Of a stretch of DNA of 37,977 nucleotides, positions 16,942-25,880 are shown piece after piece. The position numbers were made by a program, and so were the translations under genes. The stretch spans positions 1-37,977 of the forward strand of contig UQYM01000026.1 of NCBI GenBank assembly GCA_900545315.1, written 5' to 3'. How positions within the stretch are numbered: the stretch's first letter is position 1; every line of letters starts with the position of its first letter. Source of the DNA: an uncultured Alistipes sp. (GTDB lineage Bacteria; Bacteroidota; Bacteroidia; Bacteroidales; Rikenellaceae). Below the pieces are notes generated by a model. It had not been told where the DNA came from. It saw nothing but the letters and a program-made list of their open reading frames with translations, and did no database searches.

Positions 16942-19900
16942 ATGCAGAATAAAGGTGCACTAAAATTTCTGGCGATTGTTCTCGCACTTGCCTGCGCGTA
17001 CCAGCTTTCGTTCACGTTTGTGACGCGCCACGTCGAGAAACAAGCCGCCCGTTATGCTGCCGGTGATCCGGAAAAGGAGCAGAACTATCTGGACTCCATA
17101 AAATCGCAGCCCATTTATAACCTCGGGTTTGTGAAGTTCAACTACAAGGAGTGTAAAGAGAAGGAGATCAACCTCGGCCTCGACCTGCGCGGCGGTATGA
17201 ACGTCATGCTGGAAATTTCGGTTGAGGATGTGATTCGTGCACTCTCGAACGACAGTAAAGATCCTATTTTTAACCAGGCTCTCGCTCAGGCTCGCGAAGA
17301 GCAGAAGAATAGCACCAGCGATTATATCACGCTCTTCGCTTCTGCTTATGAGAAACTGTCGAACGGCGGTAAATTGAGCTATATCTTCAACACTCCCGAG
17401 CTTCGTGAGGAGATCACCCCGTCGAGTACCAACGAACAGGTGATCAAAGTGCTGCGGGAACAGTCTGAAAGTGCGATTGCCAACTCGTTCAACGTATTGC
17501 GTAACCGTATCGACCGTTTCGGTGTGACTCAGCCCAACATCCAGCGTCTGGAAAATTCAGGACGTATCCTGGTTGAGCTTCCGGGTGTAAAAGAGCCGGA
17601 ACGTGTACGTAAGCTCCTTCAGGGTACCGCAAGCCTCGAATTTTGGGCAACCTACGAGAATAACGAGATCTATCCCGCTTTGGATCAGGCAAATGCCGTT
17701 ATTCGTGGCCTGAAAGAGGCTGGAGAGATTGCCGATACCACCGCTAAAGCTACTGCCACCGCTGATAGCAGTGCAGCACAGACCGAGACGGATTCTCCGG
17801 CCCTGCTGGCCAAATTGGATAGCACGGCTGTTGTCGATACAGCGGCAATGCAAGCTCAAGATACCGCTGCTTTCGAAGCACAGTTCCCACTGTTTGCCAA
17901 ACTGCACCCGATGGTTGACGAACGGGGTCAGAGCTATGGCGGTCCGGTGATCGGTCGGGCTATGTCGTACGATACTGCTACGGTAAATCGCTATATGCAG
18001 TTGCCGCAGGTTAAGGCTCTGCTGCCTCGTGATATCAAACTCTTCTGGGGTGTCAAGTCTGCAGATCCCGCCGGTACGGTTTACGATCTGTATGCAATCA
18101 AGGCCAATACTCGTGACGGCAAAGCACCGCTGGACGGTGGTGTCGTAACCGATGCCCGTGAGGAGTACTCTCAGCATGGTGCCACGGCTGAGGTCAGCAT
18201 GGTGATGAATGCCAGCGGTGCTCGGACCTGGGCACGTATGACTGCAGATAATGTTGGTCGTAGCATCGCCATCGTTTTGGATGGTTATGTATATTCGGCT
18301 CCCTTTGTAAAGGGCGAAATCGAGGGCGGCCGCTCTTCGATTACTGGTCAGTTTACTATTCAGGAGGCAAAAGACTTGGCCAATGTGCTGAAATCGGGTA
18401 AACTGCCCGCTCCGGCACGTATTATTCAGGATACCGTGGTGGGCCCTTCACTGGGACAGGAGTCAATCAACGCAGGTATGATGTCCTTCGTATTGGCCTT
18501 CATCCTGGTTCTGATCTACATGGTATTCTACTACCACACTGCCGGTATGGTCGCCGGAATCGCTTTGATCTGTAACCTCTTCTTCCTGTTGGGTGTACTG
18601 GTATCATTCGGTGCAGTATTGACCTTGCCGGGTATCGCCGGTATCGTGTTGACGATGGGTATGGCCGTCGATGCGAACGTGATTATCTACGAACGTGTCA
18701 AAGAGGAGCTGCGAGCCGGTAAGGGCTTGGCCCTCTCTCTTAAAGAAGGCTTCAAGAACGCTATGTCAGCCATCATCGATGGTAACTTGACCACCTTGAT
18801 TACCGGTATCGTCCTGTTCGTCTTCGGTACAGGTCCGGTACAGGGTTTTGCAACCACGTTGGTCATCGGTATCCTGACCTCACTCTTCTGCTCGATCTTT
18901 ATTACCCGGTTGATCTTCTCAGCAATGCTCAACAAGGGTAAGAACATCCGCTTCTCGAATCGTTATACCGAAAACTTCCTCTCCAATACGCATGTTAACT
19001 TCATCAAGATGCGTAGCGTTTCGTACATCATCTCCGGTGTGCTGATTCTGGCGACGATTGTTTCACTCGCTACCCGCGGTATGAGTTACGGCGTAGATTT
19101 CTCCGGTGGACGTGCCTTCGTGGTTCGCTTCGATCAGCCTGTAACCGCCAATGATGTTCGTGCTGCTTTGCATCCGGTATTTGAGGGTACCAGCTACGAG
19201 GTAAAACAGTTCGGTAACGAGAACCAAATGCGTATCGTTACGCAGTACAAATACGACGATGCCGGTGATAATGTAACCGCCGAGATCGAGGGTATGCTCT
19301 ATCAGGCTTTGTCTCCGCTGATGGCCCAGAAGTTGACGCAGGCTGAATTCCAGACTACGCAAACCAGCCCTTACGGTATTATCAGTTCTGACAAAGTTGG
19401 TCCGAGTGTCGCTCACGATATGACGGTCAATTCATTCATCGACGTATTGTTCAGTTTGATCGCGATTGGTGTTTATATCATCATCCGCTTCAAACGTTGG
19501 CAGTGGGGTGTCGGTAGTGTCATCTCGTTGGCTCACGACGCCTTGATCACGATCGGTATCTTCTCCATGCTGTATGGCATCCTGCCCTTCACCATGGATG
19601 TTGACCAGTCGTTCATCGCCGCAATCTTGACTATTATCGGTTATTCAATCAACGATAAGGTGGTGATCTTCGACCGTATCCGTGAATACCAGATCCTCTA
19701 TCCGAAACGTAATATTCGCGATAACATCAACAACGCTATCAACAGTACTTTGGCTCGTACGGTCAACACCAGTGGTACCACCTTCGTCGTACTGTTGGCG
19801 ATCTTCCTCTTCGGTGGTGAGGTGATCCGCGGCTTTATCTTCGCCTTGATGTTCGGTGTGATCATCGGTACCTACTCTTCAGTGTTCATTGCAACCCCGA

Positions 19901-19950
19901 TTGCATACGACCTGATCAACAAGAAAAATCGTGACAAAAGTGCTGCATAA
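16942..19950 (+). CDS. secDF: Protein translocase subunit SecDF (fused SecD-SecF)
   Basis: This 1002-aa protein joins SecD and SecF, the RND-family partners of SecYEG that use the proton gradient to pull proteins out of the channel. The N-terminal membrane anchor (about 6-28) is followed by the SecD signature LGLDLRGGMNVML (78-90). The large periplasmic region contains an Ala/Thr/Ser/Asp-rich insertion (about 263-312), of the kind seen in Bacteroidetes SecDF. The SecD membrane bundle starts about 514 and includes MAVDANVIIYERVKEEL (about 573-589). The SecF half starts about 670, with VDFSGGRAFVVRF (about 717-729) and INDKVVIFDRIRE (about 901-913). The gene has its own promoter and a strong terminator, so it is probably monocistronic. 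Confidence 0.97.
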   Translation: MQNKGALKFLAIVLALACAYQLSFTFVTRHVEKQAARYAAGDPEKEQNYLDSIKSQPIYNLGFVKFNYKECKEKEINLGLDLRGGMNVMLEISVEDVIRALSNDSKDPIFNQALAQAREEQKNSTSDYITLFASAYEKLSNGGKLSYIFNTPELREEITPSSTNEQVIKVLREQSESAIANSFNVLRNRIDRFGVTQPNIQRLENSGRILVELPGVKEPERVRKLLQGTASLEFWATYENNEIYPALDQANAVIRGLKEAGEIADTTAKATATADSSAAQTETDSPALLAKLDSTAVVDTAAMQAQDTAAFEAQFPLFAKLHPMVDERGQSYGGPVIGRAMSYDTATVNRYMQLPQVKALLPRDIKLFWGVKSADPAGTVYDLYAIKANTRDGKAPLDGGVVTDAREEYSQHGATAEVSMVMNASGARTWARMTADNVGRSIAIVLDGYVYSAPFVKGEIEGGRSSITGQFTIQEAKDLANVLKSGKLPAPARIIQDTVVGPSLGQESINAGMMSFVLAFILVLIYMVFYYHTAGMVAGIALICNLFFLLGVLVSFGAVLTLPGIAGIVLTMGMAVDANVIIYERVKEELRAGKGLALSLKEGFKNAMSAIIDGNLTTLITGIVLFVFGTGPVQGFATTLVIGILTSLFCSIFITRLIFSAMLNKGKNIRFSNRYTENFLSNTHVNFIKMRSVSYIISGVLILATIVSLATRGMSYGVDFSGGRAFVVRFDQPVTANDVRAALHPVFEGTSYEVKQFGNENQMRIVTQYKYDDAGDNVTAEIEGMLYQALSPLMAQKLTQAEFQTTQTSPYGIISSDKVGPSVAHDMTVNSFIDVLFSLIAIGVYIIIRFKRWQWGVGSVISLAHDALITIGIFSMLYGILPFTMDVDQSFIAAILTIIGYSINDKVVIFDRIREYQILYPKRNIRDNINNAINSTLARTVNTSGTTFVVLLAIFLFGGEVIRGFIFALMFGVIIGTYSSVFIATPIAYDLINKKNRDKSAA

Positions 19951-19974
19951 GCCCTTTTGAAAGTTCATAACGAG

Positions 19975-20008
19975 AAACGGCAATCGCCTTGCAGCGGTTG
20001 CCGTTTTT
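19975..20008 (+). terminator. secDF terminator
   Basis: A 13-pair stem (AAACGGCAATCGC with GCGGTTGCCGTTT, one wobble) with a CTTGCA loop runs straight into five T residues, 24 bases past the secDF stop. Confidence 0.9.
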
Positions 20009-20010
20009 CT

Positions 20011-20041
20011 TTGCCGTTTTCTAAATTACTTCTTATATTTG
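20011..20041 (+). promoter_or_regulatory. Candidate cdaA promoter, giving a near-leaderless transcript
   Basis: TTG (20011-20013), 20 bases, then TATATTTG (20034-20041) fits the Bacteroidota pattern. It ends only 7 bases before ATG 20049, so the transcript would have almost no leader. Confidence 0.5.
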
Positions 20042-20048
20042 TTTCGAT

Positions 20049-20837
20049 ATGGGCTTTATCAACATAACGCTGATCGATGTTATTGATATCCTCGTGGTCG
20101 CGATGATCATGTTCCAGATCTATCGCCTGACACGAGGTACCAATGCATTGCGTATTGTGGTCGGTATCCTGATCGTCTATCTGTTGTGGATCGTCGTTCG
20201 GCTGCTGAAAATGGAGCTGCTGAGCATGATCCTTGGACAGATCATCGGGGTGGGGGTGATTGCCCTGATCGTAGTGTTCCAACAGGAGATTCGACGCTTT
20301 TTGCTGTTGCTCGGTACGCAGTACTCACACCGAAAAAACACCCTGTTGGGGCGGCTCTTGAAATCACGGCGCTCCAAAGTACGCTCGTTGGAGTGGATCG
20401 AACCTTTGGTGAGCGCTTGTGCCGATATGGCGGCAACCAAAACAGGAGCCTTGATCGTGATCGGGCGGGGCGTAAGTCTCGATCCGGTAATTCATCGAGG
20501 AGTTGTGGTAGATGCCGTTATTTCATCAGCTTTGATTAAGACCATCTTTTTTAAGAATTCCCCGTTGCATGACGGCGCGATTGTTATTGCCGACGGTAGG
20601 ATTGCCGCAGCGCGTTGTGTGCTGCCCTCGACCGAACGGGAGGTGGTTCCGGCGGAGTTCGGCATGCGGCATCGGGCTGCCCTCGGGGCCTCGGAGGTAA
20701 CCGATGCACTGGTCATCGCCGTTTCGGAGGAGCGTGGAACCATATCAGTTGCCCGTAAAGGCCACATTCGCCAAAATCTGACTCCGATCCAATTGCAGGC
20801 ACATCTGAGCAAGGTGTTGTCTCTTTCGTATTCGTAA
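20049..20837 (+). CDS. cdaA: Diadenylate cyclase CdaA (DacA)
   Basis: This 262-aa membrane enzyme makes cyclic di-AMP from two ATP. Three membrane helices occupy about residues 8-25, 33-52 and 57-78. The DisA_N-type cyclase domain (about 115-245) has both hallmark motifs: DGA (175-177, in NSPLHDGAIVI) and RHRAA (207-211). Cyclic di-AMP usually controls potassium and osmotic balance and cell-wall state, and the mechanosensitive-channel gene nearby fits that theme loosely. The gene follows the secDF terminator and is followed after 30 bases by a DUF5672 gene that is probably cotranscribed. The start matches the expected first membrane helix even though the likely promoter leaves almost no leader. 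Confidence 0.96.
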   Translation: MGFINITLIDVIDILVVAMIMFQIYRLTRGTNALRIVVGILIVYLLWIVVRLLKMELLSMILGQIIGVGVIALIVVFQQEIRRFLLLLGTQYSHRKNTLLGRLLKSRRSKVRSLEWIEPLVSACADMAATKTGALIVIGRGVSLDPVIHRGVVVDAVISSALIKTIFFKNSPLHDGAIVIADGRIAAARCVLPSTEREVVPAEFGMRHRAALGASEVTDALVIAVSEERGTISVARKGHIRQNLTPIQLQAHLSKVLSLSYS

Positions 20838-20867
20838 ATAAGTTGTCCGTTAATAAAAAGAGTACCG

Positions 20868-21683
20868 ATGTCAGAGCCCACTAAAGCACCGGCCAATGTT
20901 GTTATTCCAATCTATCGAACTGCGTTGTCCGACGATGAATGGATCTCGTTGGAGCGTTGTTTTTCGATTCTGAACTCTTTCCCGGTTACGTTTGTCTCTC
21001 CGGAAGGGCTCGATTTGACCCCGGTGACCGACCGTTTTCCTACAGCGCATGTAGAACGATTTGATCCCGCCTTTTTTGCGGGACGTGATGGGTATAATCA
21101 TCTGATGTTGTCCGCAGAATTTTACGAACGATTTTTGGCGTGGGATTACATTCTGTTGTATCAGACCGATGCCTTTGTGTTTCGAGATGAATTGGCCGCG
21201 TGGTGTGCCCGAGGGTACGATTACATCGGGGCTCCATGGCCGTTACGGCCGATCTATGCCAATCCGCTGTATAAAATAGGCTCGAGACTAAAAAGTTTTT
21301 TGTTGCGTAAAGATCATGCGCAGTGCCATATTGTACGCAATAAGGTGGGTAACGGCGGCTTTTCCTTGCGTCGTACTCAAACCATTTACGACCTGCTGAG
21401 AAATAATCCGGAACGGGTCGCCTATTACAAAGAGCGGGTCGGACTCGCCTCTCGCTATTACGAGGATGTCTTTTATGCGGTCGAGGCTCCGGCGCTGAAT
21501 CCTTCGTTTCGTATCCCTTCGGTGCAAGAGGCGTTGGGCTTCTCGTTCGATACCTATCCGCATCTCTGTTTTCGCATGAATGGCGGAAAATTGCCATTCG
21601 GCTGTCACAGCTACCATCGCCGCCGTCGTTGGAAATTCTGGCAACCGTATATTGAGGAGGCACTAAACGCTACTAAGAAGTAG
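20868..21683 (+). CDS. DUF5672 family protein, glycosyltransferase-like
   Basis: This 271-aa protein begins with a beta strand and loop (NVVIPIYRTALSDDEW). It contains YILLYQTDAFVF (about 94-105), resembling the DxD-containing metal and nucleotide-sugar site of GT-A glycosyltransferases although only one Asp is present. DYIGAPW (about 117-123), NGGFSLRR (about 162-169), EDVFY and PFGCHSYHR near the C-terminus follow. These are the conserved blocks of DUF5672, often found in surface polysaccharide loci. No signal peptide or membrane segment is visible. A transferase role is inferred; donor and acceptor are unknown. It follows cdaA by 30 bases. Confidence 0.82.
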   Translation: MSEPTKAPANVVIPIYRTALSDDEWISLERCFSILNSFPVTFVSPEGLDLTPVTDRFPTAHVERFDPAFFAGRDGYNHLMLSAEFYERFLAWDYILLYQTDAFVFRDELAAWCARGYDYIGAPWPLRPIYANPLYKIGSRLKSFLLRKDHAQCHIVRNKVGNGGFSLRRTQTIYDLLRNNPERVAYYKERVGLASRYYEDVFYAVEAPALNPSFRIPSVQEALGFSFDTYPHLCFRMNGGKLPFGCHSYHRRRRWKFWQPYIEEALNATKK

Positions 21684-22004
21684 GTACGACCTGCTTTCCT
21701 CGTTTTTGATGCACAGGGGGAGGACTGTATGCAAGAATGTTGGCGAGCTCCTGTTCTCTCGCTGAAGGTGCCTGCACTAAGAAGAATATAGACCCTGAGA
21801 ATTTAAGTGCGCAGGAGGGGGCGAGTTGTGCGGTGCTTGTGGAACGGCTTGTTTAACGCGCTTTGAGCTTGCGGGGGAACCAAGGCTCAGTTTCCTTGGT
21901 TTCGATTTCGGGAATTTTATCTGTTGGGCCATTGCTTGGAAGTACGCGTTCGATCCATGGCTGAATGGTTCTATCCCGATCGTCTGGTGCGAAGGTTTGT
22001 TTCT

Positions 22005-22046
22005 CTTTCCCTTCTTTCCCTTCTTTCCCTTCTTTCCCTTCTTTCC
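22005..22046. repeat. 9-base minisatellite, about 4.7 copies
   Basis: CTTTCCCTT is repeated four times perfectly and then partly. The unit is a multiple of three, so copy-number changes would not shift a reading frame. One strand is pure pyrimidine over the whole tract. Confidence 0.9.
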
Positions 22047-22097
22047 ATCCATCCTTCCGGCAAATTCAACTCAATTATAGATCGCCGTAAAATCAAT

Positions 22098-22125
22098 AAA
22101 AGCCTGCTCAAGTGAGCAGGCTTTT
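22098..22125 (-). terminator. Terminator of the ilv cluster
   Basis: A perfect 12-pair stem (AAAAGCCTGCTC with GAGCAGGCTTTT) has a 4-base loop. On the minus strand it ends in TTTTATTGATTTT, 24 bases past the ilvC stop. Confidence 0.9.
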
Positions 22126-22149
22126 AGTATTAGCAGTATGGTGCAAAGC

Positions 22150-23196
22150 TTATTTGCGTTCGGGGCGCAGTTCGCGAACCGTAGCACCGGCTTGCCACAT
22201 CTCGCTCTCGCGGAGCTCTTTCAGCTCGGCATTCAGCTTCTCACGATAATCCGGCTTGCTGTTGCTGTCGATCGAACGCTGGGCTTCATTGCCGCAAGCA
22301 ACCTCCTGATACAGTTTCCGGAATACCGGAAGGGATGCATCCCGGAACGGTTTCCACCAATCCAATGCACCACGTTGTGCCGTAGTTGAGCAGTTGGCAT
22401 ACATCCAGTCCATACCGTTTTCTCCAACCAATGGCATCAGACTTTGGGTCAACTCCTCAACTGTTTCGTTGAACGCTTCCGAAGGGGTATGGCCATTTTC
22501 ACGCAGTACCTGATATTGTGCAGCAAAAATACCCTGGATAGCACCCATCAGTGTTCCGCGTTCACCGGTCAGGTCAGAGTAAACCTCCTTTTTGAAGGTG
22601 GTCTCGAACAGATAGCCCGAACCGATACCGATACCCAATGCAATGACTCGATCCCAAGCTTTGCCTGTCGCATCCTGCATGATCGCGTAGCTGGAGTTCA
22701 GACCACGGCCCTCGAGGAAGAGGCGACGCAGCGAGGTCCCCGAACCTTTGGGGGCAACCATGATGACATCGACATCCTGAGGAGGTACAATACCGGTACG
22801 ATCCGAGTAAGTGGCACCAAAACCGTGCGAGAAGTAGAGTGCTTTCCCGGCGGTCAGATGTTTTTTTACTGTCGGCCATACTGCGATCTGTGCAGCATCG
22901 GAGAGCAGATAGAGAATGATGGTGCCGCGAGCACAAGCCTCATCGATTTCGAACAGCGTCTCGCCCGGTACCCAACCGTCAGCAACCGCTTTATCCCAGG
23001 TTTTGGAGTTTTTACGTTGGCCAACGATAACTTTGAATCCGTTGTCTTTCAGGTTCAAAGCCTGACCCGGTCCCTGTACACCGTAACCGATAACGGCGAG
23101 GGTCTCATCTTTCAACACTTCGAGCGCTTTGCTCAGCGGAAACTCTTCGCGGGTGATGACATTCTCTTCCACCCCGCCGAAATTCATCTTTGCCAT
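22150..23196 (-). CDS. ilvC: Ketol-acid reductoisomerase (NADP+)
   Basis: This 348-aa class I enzyme isomerises and reduces acetolactate (or acetohydroxybutyrate) to the dihydroxy acid in valine and isoleucine synthesis, using NADPH and magnesium. The Rossmann motif is GYGVQGPGQA (37-46). The segment YFSHGFG carries the catalytic-region His. The metal-binding region reads YSDLTGERGTLMG, and APKGSG is the conserved Lys-containing loop. It is the last gene of the ilv cluster, separated from ilvN by 150 bases, and is closed by a strong terminator. The start ATG 23196 gives the usual N-terminus. Confidence 0.97.
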   Translation of the reverse strand: MAKMNFGGVEENVITREEFPLSKALEVLKDETLAVIGYGVQGPGQALNLKDNGFKVIVGQRKNSKTWDKAVADGWVPGETLFEIDEACARGTIILYLLSDAAQIAVWPTVKKHLTAGKALYFSHGFGATYSDRTGIVPPQDVDVIMVAPKGSGTSLRRLFLEGRGLNSSYAIMQDATGKAWDRVIALGIGIGSGYLFETTFKKEVYSDLTGERGTLMGAIQGIFAAQYQVLRENGHTPSEAFNETVEELTQSLMPLVGENGMDWMYANCSTTAQRGALDWWKPFRDASLPVFRKLYQEVACGNEAQRSIDSNSKPDYREKLNAELKELRESEMWQAGATVRELRPERK

Positions 23197-23346
23197 GATT
23201 TCTCAGATTAAATTTTGTTGTTGGTTATTGTTCGTTCATTCAAATTAGTGCCGAAAACACGATAACCACTACGAACATTTTCCTTACTCAGCGGGCAAGG
23301 TCTATTCGTATGTCGGTTCACGTCTTCTCGCTGTTTATGTTTTTAG

Positions 23347-23862
23347 TTAAATTTTTCCTTGCAGTTTCCGTTCCCACGGCTCCCGGTGCAGTACAACACT
23401 GCCAGAACGGGTAAACTCTTCCAGTAACTTTTCGTCTGCCAACATCTGGCGCATCTGTTCGATCTCCTCCCGGGTACCGGTCTTCTCGACCACCACGTAA
23501 TCCGGATTGAATTCGATGATTCGGGCATTCAATTGGCGAATCAAACGATCTGCCGTATCACTTTGTTTGAGAATCTGCGCCGAGATTTTGTACAGTGCGA
23601 TCTCTTGCGTGATCAACTCCTCGTTGGTGTAGCACTCAACCTGGATCACATCGATAATATTGCGCAATTGTTTGACAAGCAGCCCCATAGTCTCGGGTGT
23701 CGAGTAGGCCGAAATGACAAACATACTGATCCCCTTAATCGAACTTTCGGAGACCTTCAGGCTCTCGATGTTGATTTTGCGGCGCAGGTACAGACTGGTG
23801 ATACGGTTCAATACGCCGATCTGGTTTTCGGTGATGGCAATTACGATATATTCTTGTTTCAT
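23347..23862 (-). CDS. ilvN: Acetolactate synthase small (regulatory) subunit
   Basis: This is a 171-aa protein counted from ATG 23862. The open frame extends upstream into ilvB in another frame, but homologues start at MKQEYIVIAITENQIGVLNR. The ACT domain spans about residues 4-78 and normally binds valine to inhibit the large subunit. The C-terminal half (about 80-165) is the usual IlvH/IlvN_C segment. It starts 4 bases after the ilvB stop, consistent with translational coupling and an equal-partner complex. Confidence 0.95.
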   Translation of the reverse strand: MKQEYIVIAITENQIGVLNRITSLYLRRKINIESLKVSESSIKGISMFVISAYSTPETMGLLVKQLRNIIDVIQVECYTNEELITQEIALYKISAQILKQSDTADRLIRQLNARIIEFNPDYVVVEKTGTREEIEQMRQMLADEKLLEEFTRSGSVVLHREPWERKLQGKI

Positions 23863-23866
23863 AACT

Positions 23867-25573
23867 TTACTCTTTACACATGACATTTGACAACGAAGCG
23901 CCGGCCGGTACCATCGGGAATACATTGTCTTCGGTGCGTACCACCACTTCGAGGAAGTAGGGACCATCGGCATCAGCCAATTTTTGCATGGCTGCGGGCA
24001 GCTCTTCGGGTTGGCTGACCCGGGCTGCAGGAATTCCGTATGCCGCAGCAATCATCGTAAAATCCGGGTTGTCCATGGAGGTGAACGAATAGCGCTGCTC
24101 GTAGAAAAGTTGTTGCCACTGACGTACCATTCCCAAATAGGAGTTATTCAATACGACGATCTTGACACCCAAGTGCTCCTGTTTGATGGTACCCAGCTCT
24201 TGCAAGGTCATCTGAAACCCGCCATCACCTAAAATAGCCACTACTTCACGATCCGGTTTGCCCAGTTTGGCGCCGATAGCGGCCGGCAAACCGAATCCCA
24301 TCGTACCCAAGCCTCCGGAGGTGATAAAGCTGCGCGTGGTGTTGAAACGAGAATAACGGGCCCCGAACATCTGGTTCTGTCCGACATCAGTCACAATGAT
24401 TGCATCGCCATGCTCGACATCGGCCAGTGCACTGACTGCTTGACACATCGTAATTTCGCCGTCAACCGGATGAAGAGCTGTTTTAATGACCGCTTCATGC
24501 TCTTCGTGACGTTTCTCTTCGGCAAAAGCGAGCCACTCTTTCCGCTCTTTGTATTTTATGCCTGGCAAAAGGGCCTGCAATGCCTGTTTGGCATCGGCCA
24601 AAATAGGCAGCGTTGCCCGAATCGATTTGTTCAGCACAGCCGCATCAATGTCAATATGGATTACCTTGGCATGTGGAGCATAGCTTTTGACGTCGCCGGT
24701 TACACGGTCGCTGAAACGCATGCCGACCGAGATGATCAGATCGCTTTGTTGCGTCATCTCGTTCGGGGCCAGATTACCGTGCATGCCGATGTTGCCCACG
24801 TAGAGCGGATGATTGTTTGGAACTGCCGAAATGCCCAACAGAGAGGTGGCCATCGGAATACCGCCACGCTCCGCCAATACAATGGCATCATCTTCCGCAT
24901 GGGCAAGCAACACCCCTTGACCAATTAACAGCAGCGGCCGTTCCGAAGCGTTGATCATTTCGACCGCTTGATCAATGGCTGTCATGGACAGTGGGGGCAC
25001 GGGCTGATAACTGCGTAACGAGGTGCACGGTGTGTATTTAAAATCGAATGTCTCGATCTGGGCATTCTTCGTAAAGTCAATGACAACCGGACCGGGGCGT
25101 CCCGACCGGGCAATATAGAATGCCTTGGCGATGGCTCCCGGAATCTCTTCGGCACGAGTGATCTGGAAATTCCATTTGGTGACCGGCATCGTCATGCTGA
25201 TGATGTCTGCCTCCTGAAAAGCATCCGAACCGAGTGCCGAAGCGGCCACCTGTGCCGTGATGCAGACCAGTGGAGTGGAGTCGATCATGGCGTCGGCAAT
25301 GCCGGTGACGAGATTGGTCGCTCCTGGCCCTGAGGTGGCCAAGCAGACCCCCACCTGACCTGTTGCACGGGCAAATCCCTCGGCTGCATGTACCGCTCCC
25401 TGTTCGTGACGGGTCAGAATATGGTGTAGCCGGTCGGTGTACCCATACAGATGGTCATATACCGGGATGATTGCGCCTCCCGGATATCCAAACAGCGTTT
25501 TAACGCCTTCGGCAAGCAGTGACATCAACAGAGCCTCAGCTCCGGTTACCTTTATCGTTTCAGTTTTAGACAT
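23867..25573 (-). CDS. ilvB: Acetolactate synthase large (catalytic) subunit
   Basis: This 568-aa thiamine-diphosphate enzyme condenses two pyruvates to acetolactate, or pyruvate with 2-oxobutyrate. The catalytic Glu lies in RHEQGAVHAAEG (E57). The ThDP-binding motif GDGG with the distal NN (about 445-475, LNNSYLGMVRQWQ) is intact, and the FAD-type middle domain is present (about 190-345). It is followed by ilvN after 4 bases. It lies 307 bases downstream of ilvD, a gap with no supported gene but with a 22-base near-palindrome. Confidence 0.97.
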   Translation of the reverse strand: MSKTETIKVTGAEALLMSLLAEGVKTLFGYPGGAIIPVYDHLYGYTDRLHHILTRHEQGAVHAAEGFARATGQVGVCLATSGPGATNLVTGIADAMIDSTPLVCITAQVAASALGSDAFQEADIISMTMPVTKWNFQITRAEEIPGAIAKAFYIARSGRPGPVVIDFTKNAQIETFDFKYTPCTSLRSYQPVPPLSMTAIDQAVEMINASERPLLLIGQGVLLAHAEDDAIVLAERGGIPMATSLLGISAVPNNHPLYVGNIGMHGNLAPNEMTQQSDLIISVGMRFSDRVTGDVKSYAPHAKVIHIDIDAAVLNKSIRATLPILADAKQALQALLPGIKYKERKEWLAFAEEKRHEEHEAVIKTALHPVDGEITMCQAVSALADVEHGDAIIVTDVGQNQMFGARYSRFNTTRSFITSGGLGTMGFGLPAAIGAKLGKPDREVVAILGDGGFQMTLQELGTIKQEHLGVKIVVLNNSYLGMVRQWQQLFYEQRYSFTSMDNPDFTMIAAAYGIPAARVSQPEELPAAMQKLADADGPYFLEVVVRTEDNVFPMVPAGASLSNVMCKE

Positions 25574-25880
25574 ATCGTTGTGTTCTTTCGTTCGTTGATC
25601 GGTGTGCGCTGCGAGTAGATTTTTGTTGATAACCCGTCACTCGCTGCGAGGTAATATGCGCCTTCCGTCACCGGATAGCGTTTTGTGTGATTCAGAGAGG
25701 CTTCCTTCAATAGCTGTCCAGGTGAAATGGAGCGTAGTGTGGCCTCGGAATCTTTATCGTAAGGAGATAGCTGGTACAGGATCGGGTGGATCCGCCCGAT
25801 CGGGTATTGCTCCCCAAATAGTCTCAATAAATTGGAGAAGAGAGATTTCGAATGATTGCCCTGACTTGGATGAAGAGTCT
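25574..25880. other. ilvD-ilvB spacer
   Basis: No gene is supported in these 307 bases. The short frames present lack recognisable domains. A near-palindrome at 25780-25801 is the only structure I see. No promoter matching TAnnTTTG with a TTG at proper spacing was placed for ilvB. Confidence 0.5.
25780..25801. repeat. 22-base near-palindrome in the ilvD-ilvB spacer
   Basis: GATCGGG and CCCGATC flank a central GGATCC. The two halves pair at all but one position. There is no following T-run, so it is not an obvious terminator. Confidence 0.6.

Larger units (their letters stand above)
21684..22149. other. Intergenic region between the DUF5672 gene and ilvC
   Basis: I find no convincing gene in these 466 bases. 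A 9-base minisatellite at 22005-22046 and the ilvC terminator at 22098-22125 are described separately. Two overlapping short frames on opposite strands cross the minisatellite (plus, FPF-repeat protein; minus, KKG-repeat protein). Neither has recognisable domains. Confidence 0.5.

Noticed and set aside
17557..18177. Minus-strand frame of 206 codons inside secDF
   Set aside because: secDF is continuous and well supported across this region.
21826..22080. Plus-strand frame of 84 codons with FPF repeats
   Set aside because: The repeats are the direct product of the minisatellite, there is no promoter or family match, and an opposing frame is equally long.
25552..25827. Minus-strand 91-codon frame between ilvD and ilvB
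   Set aside because: It overlaps the ilvB start, has no domain or plausible start region, and does not resemble the genes usually found in ilv clusters.
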